Positions 1 through 6,034 of a stretch of DNA of 6,034 nt are shown one piece after another. The DNA lies in assembly GCA_003560935.1 (NCBI GenBank), contig PWJF01000364.1, positions 1 to 6,034 of the forward strand, in the 5' to 3' direction. Source of the DNA: Ignavibacteriales bacterium. GTDB lineage: Bacteria > Bacteroidota > Ignavibacteria > T3Sed10-11. The stretch's first letter is position 1. Each line of letters starts with the position of its first letter. Below the pieces are notes generated by a model. That model was not told the DNA's origin, made no database searches, and saw only the letters and a program-made list of their open reading frames with translations. Position numbers and translations under genes: made by a program.

Positions 1-2
1 CA

Positions 3-1736
3 GTTCAACCTGATCAAGGGGGCGGACAAGGTTCTCCCGATACAAATAAAAAACTCGAAGTGCTGTCGCGACGTCTCGATGCATTGCAGGAATCGATCCG
101 TTCCTCAGAGGGGATTGAGAACACAACTAAAGAGTTACGCTCGCAACTATTTGAAATTGAGAATAAGCTGCAGAATCAAAGCGAGCTGAAGCAGCATCTC
201 CTTACGAACTACGCCGATCTTGAACAGCGATTGCAGGAATTAACCGCGAGTGTAAAATCTAAACATACAACGCGCGAAGAAATCGCCGGATATGATAGCG
301 TCCTTCAGGAACTCCGGAAAAAAATTGAAGAAATTTCCGGGTCATCCATACGTGAGCACGAACTGCATCAAACCCAGTCGGAAATACTCTCACTCTATAC
401 CGATCTCGAACACCGCTTTAACGAACTTATTAAAAACCAGGATGTGCAGCGTGAAGAACTTGGAAATCGAATTGAATCGCGACAGGATACAATCGATAAA
501 CAAGTTGCATTACTGCAAACCGAGCTGAATGCATTAAAGGACAATCTCGGCGAAACCCGCGAATCGCGGATCGATAAAGGGGAAATCGATTCGCGATTCG
601 ACCGGGTCAAATCGACTATTAAGAAATTATCACAGGAGTTCGAAAACGAAAAAGGCTCGCAAAAGAAAGTGAGTGAGGTAAGCGGGGCGATTGACGCCAT
701 TTATCAACAAATTGAAGAAATTCTCGATAAGCTTCATTTCGAAAAAGAGTTGCGCACAAAACAAAGCGAGCTCGACGGTAAAGTTTCGGATATCGCCCAA
801 AAAGTCGATTCAATATCGAACCGGACTGATACTGCTCGTCGGAAGAAGGATGCCAATACTGAACTTGAACAAAAAATGCTCTCGTTCCAGCAGCAATTTG
901 AAAATGAACAACGTAATTATCATGCAAAATTGAATGATCTGACCGGACTTATTGAAAATCTGAAGAACATAATAGAATCAGATCAACAGGACCGCAAAGA
1001 ATCAAACAAACGCCAGATTGAAATCGGTATGAATCATTTCCGGTCGGCAGTTGAGAAGTCATGGGAACACGGTGTGCCGTCGGAAGAGCAAACCGCTGAG
1101 CTGAAAAATCTTACAGAGCTTTTTTCTATTCCCGAACCGATAGAGAAACAGATAATCCGGGAGGTAAAACTGCAAATGTACGGCAGGGCGGTTAAAAAGG
1201 CGATAGCGGAGAAAAAAGTATCGCGTAAAGAGGCGCTGTCTCTCGATAAACTCCGTAAACAATACGATGTTTCACTCGATGAATATATGGAGTATGAATT
1301 CAAATTCCTCGACGATCTCGTTTCAACACAATTCCAGGGAACCATATTGCTCATCTCCGCCGATGAGACAGCACGAAACAGTCTGTCTGAACAGTTGAAA
1401 TCAGTCGGCTTTGCGGTTGTAAATTCGTCCTCGCCCGAAGCGGCGCTCGACAAGCTCGAAGTAATCAACCCGCATGTGATAATCTGCGATGCGGAATTTC
1501 CGGGAACAAAATATAACGGCCGTACTATGCTCGACGTCGTCAGACGCAATGCAAAGTTTAATTTCATACCGTTTATCATAATTGCCGAACAAGATGATTT
1601 TGATCAGTTAAGAAGTACGCTTACGAAACCGAACGAACAGACGGCAAAAAAACCGGTTGAGTTTTATAAGTTATTAAATACGATCAACGAACAATTAAAA
1701 AAACTTCGGGATCACTTAAGCTCCCGGACATTATAA
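3..1736 (+). CDS. Coiled-coil protein with C-terminal degenerate receiver (REC) domain, 5' partial
   Basis: The reading frame is open to the left edge, so the true start lies outside the window. The GTG at 60 is an in-frame Val codon, and the 19 codons before it encode a Gly/Pro/Asp/Gln-rich stretch that looks like an interdomain linker. Counting codon 60 as residue 1, residues ~1-310 are a highly charged coiled coil with no membrane segment or signal peptide. Residues ~325-415 hold two tandem helical modules of the general type A-V-x-K...S-x-E...L..L...(I/V). Residues ~427-547 are a CheY-like fold: beta1 at 429-432, a possible phosphoacceptor D477, and the conserved Lys K531 followed by Pro. 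The acidic pair is replaced by S433-A434 and the switch Thr by A509, so normal Mg-dependent phosphorylation is doubtful. It ends 24 bp before the hybrid kinase, suggesting joint work with it. A scaffold or adaptor role is inference; I recognise no named family for the whole protein. Confidence 0.9.
   Translation, partial: VQPDQGGGQGSPDTNKKLEVLSRRLDALQESIRSSEGIENTTKELRSQLFEIENKLQNQSELKQHLLTNYADLEQRLQELTASVKSKHTTREEIAGYDSVLQELRKKIEEISGSSIREHELHQTQSEILSLYTDLEHRFNELIKNQDVQREELGNRIESRQDTIDKQVALLQTELNALKDNLGETRESRIDKGEIDSRFDRVKSTIKKLSQEFENEKGSQKKVSEVSGAIDAIYQQIEEILDKLHFEKELRTKQSELDGKVSDIAQKVDSISNRTDTARRKKDANTELEQKMLSFQQQFENEQRNYHAKLNDLTGLIENLKNIIESDQQDRKESNKRQIEIGMNHFRSAVEKSWEHGVPSEEQTAELKNLTELFSIPEPIEKQIIREVKLQMYGRAVKKAIAEKKVSRKEALSLDKLRKQYDVSLDEYMEYEFKFLDDLVSTQFQGTILLISADETARNSLSEQLKSVGFAVVNSSSPEAALDKLEVINPHVIICDAEFPGTKYNGRTMLDVVRRNAKFNFIPFIIIAEQDDFDQLRSTLTKPNEQTAKKPVEFYKLLNTINEQLKKLRDHLSSRTL
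219..908 (+). repeat. Degenerate ~31-residue (93-bp) protein repeat in the coiled coil
   Basis: A hydrophobic pattern (h-x-x-x-h-x-x-h) returns with exact 31-residue spacing in two blocks. Block one: LEQRLQEL (54-61), LRKKIEEI (85-92), LEHRFNEL (116-123). Block two: LQTELNAL (152-159), VKSTIKKL (183-190), IYQQIEEI (214-221), IAQKVDSI (245-252) and the weaker FQQQFENE (276-283). The blocks are offset by 5 extra residues (36 instead of 31). Residues are counted with codon 60 as 1. The repeats are diverged at DNA level and are seen mainly in the protein. Confidence 0.6.
555..607. repeat. Strong intragenic inverted repeat / hairpin
   Basis: The arm CGAATCGCGGATCGAT (560-575) and the arm ATCGATTCGCGATTCG (585-600) are complementary over 16 bases, with 15 Watson-Crick pairs and one G-U pair in RNA. 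They enclose a 9-nt loop (576-584). The stem can continue with ACCCG (555-559) against CGGGT (603-607) across a 2-nt bulge (601-602). It lies wholly inside codons 166-183 of the coiled-coil gene. There is no U-tract after it, so it is not a usual intrinsic terminator. Function unknown; it may be a by-product of codon choice in a repetitive R/E/S/I/D protein segment. Confidence 0.8.
1038..1304 (+). repeat. Two tandem ~47-residue helical modules between coiled coil and receiver
   Basis: In the coiled-coil/receiver gene, residues ~327-373 and ~374-415 line up with a constant 47-residue offset: F327/Y374, A330-V331/A377-V378, K333/K380, L351/L398, F355/Y402, I357/V404. The shape (Ala-rich helix, turn with Ser-x-x-Glu, Leu helix, Ile/Val turn, acidic helix) matches a small helical unit often seen beside receiver and other signalling domains in environmental bacteria. 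I cannot give it a family name from the sequence alone. Confidence 0.6.
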
Positions 1737-1760
1737 AAGATCGGATACTATACTAAGCAT

Positions 1761-4649
1761 ATGTTGAAATCGCGTCTATACTGGAAAGTTCTTGCTAACT
1801 TCGGCATCCTTATCGCCATTATAACTGGGATGACGGTGCTGACCGGGATTGTCCTGCGAAACATTGAAAGTAATTTTCAAAACGTTTCGGACGACACGCG
1901 ATATCTTGTCAATATCGAACGCCTGCAGAACGATCTCGCGGAACTCCCCGTCCATGCAGATGAATATGCGCGAACCGGCGATCTCACTGAACGCTTGCAG
2001 TACGAACGCTTCCTGCGTGAAGCGCAATCCCGTCTTACCGCTATGATCGAGGAAACCAAAGACAGTGTGTCTCTGTCATTATTAAAAGATGCAGAACAAT
2101 ATCTTTCATATTGGGTCACTAAATCGGCGGATCAGCGAATTCAAACGGGCGATCTGATAACAAAAAGTGAAACCGGATCACCGCCCGGCGGCATGATTGC
2201 ACATATCCGGTACAACGACCATCATCTTGATTATTCGCGAAACGTATTGCGCGAGCTGTACCGCGAGCGGATCGCCGCTCATCAATCCAATATCGAGAAT
2301 GCCGCTTATATCAGCCGGAATATCAGTACGTATATATTTATCGTTAATATTTTGATTGCTATCTTCGCTGTAGTGTTAGGACTTGTATTGAGCCGGTCGA
2401 TTGTTAAACCGCTCAGTACCCTTCGCGAGAGCACCGAGCGGTTAACCGACGGTACCTATGAACCGATTACTCTCGACCGGAAAGACGAAATCGGGGATCT
2501 GGCGAGAAATTTCAACCAGGTGTCGGTTCTTTTATATTCCCAATATAAAACATTACAGGTATATTCCGATCTTGTAACGAATCTCAATGCGTCATCCTCC
2601 GTTCGCAACGTCGCGGCGAGAAGTCTTTCCCATCTCTGCCTTCATACCGTGGGATATGCAGGTGCAATATATTTGATAGATCGCCGGACAAAATCACTCG
2701 AACGCGTGAATAGTCTCGGATTCGAAACAAACGGTTCTATTGCACACAACGTCAAACAAGAAGAAGATATTATCGGCCAATGTGCGGCCAGCGGCCGGCA
2801 TATCGAACGAACATTTGAAAGCGGCAACGATTTATCAATACCCGGCTTTCCGCAGAATGAAAGCGGATATCTGGTTGCACTACCGATGGAATTCAGAGAA
2901 CGTGTAATCGGTGTTTTGTTACTTGCATCGCATGAGCAGTTCGATAACGAACGTATGGAAATCATTCAACAGTCGATGCCGCAAATAGCGGTTTCAATCA
3001 CGAATGCGCGACATTATGAGGAAACACAAAACCTCTCGCTCGAAATAGCGCACAAGAATAAAGAACTGCATCGGAAAAACGCTGAACTCGAAAAAGCGTA
3101 CCGGGTTAAATCCGACTTCTTAGCGAGTATTTCTCATGAGTTGCGTACTCCGCTCAACTCGGTAATCGGTTACAGTTCGGTATTATTAAATCCTGATGCC
3201 GAACCATTGAGCGCCGATCAGCAAAAAGCATTGGAAAAGATCTTAAATAGCGGTAAACATCTGCTCCAACTTATCAACGATATACTTGACATCTCAAAGA
3301 TTGAAGCCGGCAGAATGTCGCTCTCGGTCGATAATGACAGTGTGAAAAATGTAGTTGCACAGGCCGCATTGACCGTGGAACCGCTGCTTATCGAGAAAAA
3401 ACTCCATCTGAGAAAGAGTATGCAGAGTGATCTGCCGCGACTAAAATCCGACACGTTAAAGATACGTCAAATTTTAATAAACCTGCTCAGCAATGCCGTG
3501 AAGTTTACCGAGAAAGGCGATATTCATATGCGGGTTTTTCAACGTGACCGGTTGATACATTTCGAAGTGAGAGACCCGGGAATCGGTATCGCGGAGGATA
3601 ATCTTGAAACCATATTTGAAGAATTCCGGCAGATCGACGTAAGCAGCACACGAAAAAATCAAGGAAGCGGACTTGGTTTACCCATCGCGCGCCGGCTTGC
3701 ACGCTTGCTCGGCGGCGATCTTACCGTAAAAAGTCGCGCAGGCACAGGATCGATCTTTACGCTGTCGATACCCCCGGCTCTTATCCCGAAGCACGGTAGT
3801 AACGGGGAACAACACAAACAAAATGGCAGCAAACATCAATCGAATGCATCCGTTACATTCGGACCGTACATCAATAAACAGAGAGGCCTGAACATCCTTT
3901 GCATCGACGATGATCCCGATGCTATAGATATATTGAAGAGCTATCTCGTCCCGGAGGGATATTCTGTTACGAGTGCTTTCACCGGTGAAGAAGGGATCGC
4001 CCTTGCCAGGAAGGTAAAACCGGCGCTTATCACGCTTGATATTCTCTTGCCCGGAAAAGACGGATGGCAGGTGCATCGTGAGTTGAAAGAATCTCCCGAA
4101 ACTCGCGATATTCCGGTAATTATTCATTCGATCATCGATAATCAACCCCTTGCACTTTCACTCGGCGCGGTCGATCTTATGCCGAAGCCGGTTAACGTCG
4201 ATAAGCTGATGTCGCTTGTTCAATTAAGCTGTGTTACTAAAGATCATTACGTGTTATTGGTCGATGACAATCGGGAATTTACAATGGTGATGAGCGAGCT
4301 TATCGAACATGACGGCTTTCGGGTAAAGACCGCCGATAGCGGAGCCCGCGCACTTGAAATGATAAAAGAATCCCGTCCGGCTATTATTTTCCTGGATCTT
4401 GTTATGCCGGAAATGGACGGTTTTACCTTTATCGAAAAATTGAAAGCAAACGAATCACTGAGATATATCCCTGTGATTATTTTGTCGTGCAAGGTGCTAT
4501 CCGGCAAGGAAAAGGATTATCTCGAATCACATATTCAATACTGCATGAAAAAGGAAGAATTTTCACACGGGGCGTTTTTAAATTCAATAAAGCAAATGCT
4601 GGCGCCGAGTCAGCATCCTGAGGATACCAATGAAAAGCAATCGTACTAA
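1761..4649 (+). CDS. Membrane hybrid sensor histidine kinase (CHASE3-like, HAMP, GAF, HisKA, HATPase_c, REC, REC)
   Basis: This 962-residue protein autophosphorylates a His from ATP and passes the phosphate to Asp on receivers. Seen in order: a short basic N-tail; TM1 ~11-32; a periplasmic helical region ~33-189 with an R-T-G-D element (71-74) typical of CHASE3; TM2 ~190-212; HAMP ~211-263 (P217, D-E-I-G-D at 242-246); GAF ~270-415; a signalling helix ~415-450; HisKA with H459 in S-H-E-L-R-T-P; HATPase_c with N-box N574/N578, G1 box D605-P-G-I-G, F box near 618-622 and G2 box G635-S-G-L-G-L. A Gln/Asn/Gly/His-rich linker ~675-703 follows. REC1 ~709-822 has D716/D717, D760, S790, K809. REC2 ~829-946 has D835/D836, D879, S909, K930. 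All key residues are present except that G1 reads DPG instead of the usual DTG. The ATG start is chosen because it directly precedes a basic tail and TM1, although no good Shine-Dalgarno precedes it. The ligand is unknown. Confidence 0.96.
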   Translation: MLKSRLYWKVLANFGILIAIITGMTVLTGIVLRNIESNFQNVSDDTRYLVNIERLQNDLAELPVHADEYARTGDLTERLQYERFLREAQSRLTAMIEETKDSVSLSLLKDAEQYLSYWVTKSADQRIQTGDLITKSETGSPPGGMIAHIRYNDHHLDYSRNVLRELYRERIAAHQSNIENAAYISRNISTYIFIVNILIAIFAVVLGLVLSRSIVKPLSTLRESTERLTDGTYEPITLDRKDEIGDLARNFNQVSVLLYSQYKTLQVYSDLVTNLNASSSVRNVAARSLSHLCLHTVGYAGAIYLIDRRTKSLERVNSLGFETNGSIAHNVKQEEDIIGQCAASGRHIERTFESGNDLSIPGFPQNESGYLVALPMEFRERVIGVLLLASHEQFDNERMEIIQQSMPQIAVSITNARHYEETQNLSLEIAHKNKELHRKNAELEKAYRVKSDFLASISHELRTPLNSVIGYSSVLLNPDAEPLSADQQKALEKILNSGKHLLQLINDILDISKIEAGRMSLSVDNDSVKNVVAQAALTVEPLLIEKKLHLRKSMQSDLPRLKSDTLKIRQILINLLSNAVKFTEKGDIHMRVFQRDRLIHFEVRDPGIGIAEDNLETIFEEFRQIDVSSTRKNQGSGLGLPIARRLARLLGGDLTVKSRAGTGSIFTLSIPPALIPKHGSNGEQHKQNGSKHQSNASVTFGPYINKQRGLNILCIDDDPDAIDILKSYLVPEGYSVTSAFTGEEGIALARKVKPALITLDILLPGKDGWQVHRELKESPETRDIPVIIHSIIDNQPLALSLGAVDLMPKPVNVDKLMSLVQLSCVTKDHYVLLVDDNREFTMVMSELIEHDGFRVKTADSGARALEMIKESRPAIIFLDLVMPEMDGFTFIEKLKANESLRYIPVIILSCKVLSGKEKDYLESHIQYCMKKEEFSHGAFLNSIKQMLAPSQHPEDTNEKQSY
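4620..4632 (+). promoter_or_regulatory. Ribosome binding site for the soluble receiver-kinase, inside the preceding gene
   Basis: GAGG at 4620-4623 sits 6 nt before the ATG at 4630. It lies within the last codons of the hybrid kinase gene, whose stop is at 4647-4649. This supports the overlapping start and suggests translational coupling. Confidence 0.7.
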
Positions 4650-5772
4650 AAAATCATATAAACCGGTACTGCTGGTCGTAGATGACATCGAAGACAATCT
4701 CGATCTGCTTGAATTTGCATTGAAACAAAAGCCGGTAAAATTGCTGCGGGCAAAATCCGGTATCGAATGTCTGAGAATCGCTAAAGATAAAACTCCCGAT
4801 ATCATTCTGCTCGATATTCAGATGCCCGAAATGGATGGCTTTGAAACATTACAAAAATTGCGAGATAATCCTATTACATCGTCTATACCGGTAATAATGT
4901 TAACGGCACATTATAAAGATCCGGAAAGCATTGAGAAAGGATTTAAGCTCGGAGCGGACGAATACATCACAAAACCTGTCGAAATCGAAGAATTAGTGGT
5001 CCGTATACGCATGCTTATACGAATGAAACATATGAAAGATGAGCTTGATCAAACCAAATTGGATTATATGGCAATGCTCATACATGATCTACGGGGTCCG
5101 CTTGTCGGTATTACAAGTGTCGTCGAACTTTTAAAAGATCTGAAACCGGGCGCTGCGCTCCGGCAAGAACATTTTGAAATGTTTCGTTCGGCTGATATCT
5201 CTTTACAACAGATGCTCACGCTTGTAAATAATTTTCTTGATCTGTCGAAATATAATTCGGACGCCATTTGTCTGCATCAGGAACCGGTACCGCTGCATAT
5301 GCTCGTCGAACAAGCACTGCAAAAACTTGAATTTCAATTCAAACAAAAACAGATTGAGCTCGAACACCGGGTTGGCCGGGATTTACCGGAAGCATACATC
5401 GATGCGCAAAAGACTCTGCAGGTTTTTATAAACTTGCTCGATAATGCATTTAAATTTACCGAACGGGGCGGTGCCGTCAGCATAAGCGCCGAGCTCCGTA
5501 ACGGAACAAACGGAAGACAGAAGAACGAATCATACATAGGTGTTAGCGTTACCGATACGGGGATGGGAATAGATACGGGAGAGATTAATAAATTGTTCAG
5601 CCCGTATCAACAAACAGCATCGGCGCAATCGATTTCAGAAAAAGGAACCGGACTCGGTCTGTCGATATGCAAGCTTATTGTCGAGGCACAGGGCGGATCG
5701 ATATCCGTCAGCAGCGATCCGGGTAAGCAAACAACATTTTATTTCACGTTACCAGTTGCAAAACAAAACTAA
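4630..5772 (+). CDS. Soluble receiver-histidine kinase (REC, HisKA, HATPase_c)
   Basis: This 380-residue protein has no membrane segment and should be cytoplasmic. The N-terminal receiver (~12-130) has the full set of residues: D18/D19, phosphoacceptor D62, T92, K115-P. A helical linker ~125-145 leads to HisKA with H152 in H-D-L-R-G-P-L. HATPase_c follows with the N box (N268/N272), G1 box D309-T-G-M-G, F box F323 and G2 box G339-T-G-L-G-L. The catalytic set looks intact. With no sensor of its own, its input is probably phosphorylation of the receiver, most simply by the preceding kinase (inference). The start overlaps the end of that kinase gene by 20 bp in another frame and has a good GAGG ribosome site 6 nt upstream, so the two are probably translationally coupled. 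Such proteins act as relay kinases or phosphatases for a downstream regulator; the gene that follows starts with a receiver. Confidence 0.95.
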   Translation: MKSNRTKKSYKPVLLVVDDIEDNLDLLEFALKQKPVKLLRAKSGIECLRIAKDKTPDIILLDIQMPEMDGFETLQKLRDNPITSSIPVIMLTAHYKDPESIEKGFKLGADEYITKPVEIEELVVRIRMLIRMKHMKDELDQTKLDYMAMLIHDLRGPLVGITSVVELLKDLKPGAALRQEHFEMFRSADISLQQMLTLVNNFLDLSKYNSDAICLHQEPVPLHMLVEQALQKLEFQFKQKQIELEHRVGRDLPEAYIDAQKTLQVFINLLDNAFKFTERGGAVSISAELRNGTNGRQKNESYIGVSVTDTGMGIDTGEINKLFSPYQQTASAQSISEKGTGLGLSICKLIVEAQGGSISVSSDPGKQTTFYFTLPVAKQN

Positions 5773-5775
5773 TGT

Positions 5776-5793
5776 AAAGGCATAGTCGTTATG
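5776..5793 (+). promoter_or_regulatory. Ribosome binding site for the downstream response regulator
   Basis: AAAGG at 5776-5780 ends 10 nt before the ATG at 5791, in the 18-bp gap after the receiver-kinase stop. Spacing is a little long but acceptable. No promoter or terminator can be placed in this gap. Confidence 0.5.
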
Positions 5794-6034
5794 AAAGAAC
5801 ATATACTCATTGTCGATGACGAAGAACTTCAGCGAATGACAATGCGGTCACGTCTACAGGCGGCAGGATTTGCCGTCGAACTTGCTCAAAACGGCGAAGA
5901 AGCGCTCACGAAGATGAAACAAAAGCCGTACGATGTTGTGCTTCTCGATATCCGTATGCCGGGCGTGGACGGCATTGAGGTGTTGAGTCGTGTGACAAGA
6001 GAATACCCGTCAATCGAAGTAATTATGATGACAG
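5791..6034 (+). CDS. Response regulator, N-terminal receiver domain, 3' partial
   Basis: Only 81 complete codons lie in the window; the frame is open at the right edge. They cover beta1 to beta4 of a canonical CheY-like receiver: acidic pair D9/D10 (I-V-D-D-E), phosphoacceptor D53 in L-L-D-I-R-M-P-G, and switch T81 at the edge. The conserved Lys lies beyond the window. The style of the I-E-V-I-M-M-T strand and of the M-P-G-V-D-G-I-E-V-L loop resembles NtrC/AtoC-type regulators, but this is weak evidence and the output domain is not visible; it could be DNA-binding, enzymatic or absent. The ATG follows the preceding gene by 18 bp with an AAAGG site upstream. It is probably the downstream target of the two kinases before it (inference from order and spacing). 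Confidence 0.93.
   Translation, partial: MKEHILIVDDEELQRMTMRSRLQAAGFAVELAQNGEEALTKMKQKPYDVVLLDIRMPGVDGIEVLSRVTREYPSIEVIMMT

Noticed and set aside
60..62. GTG as the start codon of the first gene
   Set aside because: The frame stays open to the window edge, no ribosome site precedes it, and the coiled-coil sequence already runs through this codon.
314..340. Inverted repeat CCGGAAA / TTTCCGG with a 13-nt loop
   Set aside because: Seven base pairs inside coding sequence, no T-tract; such short repeats are expected by chance.
1034..1579. 181-codon open frame on the minus strand
   Set aside because: It is fully antisense to the helical-module and receiver part of the first gene; its Ser/Arg-rich composition is typical of a shadow frame.
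1749..1754. TATACT resembling a -10 promoter box before the hybrid kinase
   Set aside because: It is only 6 nt from the start codon and has no -35 partner at the right distance (GGACAT there).
2264..2279. Small perfect hairpin GAGCGG-ATCG-CCGCTC
   Set aside because: Only six pairs, inside the kinase coding sequence, with no following T-tract; likely chance.
3678..4145. 155-codon open frame on the minus strand
   Set aside because: It lies opposite the HATPase end and first receiver of the hybrid kinase, which are well conserved; no domain is recognisable in it.
4548..4553. Second receiver of the hybrid kinase has Lys-Lys instead of Lys-Pro
   Set aside because: Its C-terminal part fits a known receiver subfamily at the end of hybrid kinases in which the conserved Lys is not followed by Pro; the other key residues are present, so it is not a defect.

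Overview
The window is one tightly packed, co-directional run of four genes on the + strand, all from two-component (phosphorelay) signalling. A 5'-truncated coiled-coil protein ending in a degenerate receiver domain (to 1736) is followed by a membrane-bound hybrid sensor histidine kinase with two receivers (1761-4649). Next comes a soluble receiver-histidine kinase (4630-5772), then the start of a further response regulator cut by the right edge (from 5791). Gaps are 24 bp, -20 bp (overlap) and 18 bp, which fits a single operon. No promoter, terminator, RNA gene, mobile element or CRISPR is visible. No stretch over 300 bases lacks a gene.

The host is a bacterium. GC looks mid-40s percent by eye (not computed), and the kinase has a typical inner-membrane two-TM layout. 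Large hybrid kinases with a HATPase-REC-REC tail, weak or absent Shine-Dalgarno before one gene, and long coiled-coil receiver proteins would suit an environmental lineage such as the FCB/Ignavibacteria-Calditrichota neighbourhood or a deltaproteobacterium-like group. This is a guess; nothing in the window is a taxonomic marker.

Layout. Bases 3-1736: coiled coil with a ~31-residue periodicity, then two tandem ~47-residue helical modules, then a receiver lacking its acidic pair and its switch Thr. Bases 1761-4649: TM, CHASE3-like sensor, TM, HAMP, GAF, HisKA, HATPase_c, REC, REC. Bases 4630-5772: REC, HisKA, HATPase_c. Bases 5791-6034: the first 81 residues of a canonical receiver.

Working model (inference): the membrane kinase senses a periplasmic and/or GAF-bound signal. 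It phosphorylates its own receivers and perhaps the receiver of the soluble kinase, and the final regulator carries the output. The coiled-coil protein may be a scaffold or clustering factor whose receiver acts by docking rather than by normal phosphorylation. Five receivers and two kinase cores are seen but no HPt domain, so the wiring cannot be read from the window. The most notable non-coding signal is a strong 16-bp (extendable to 21-bp) hairpin inside the first gene at 555-607.
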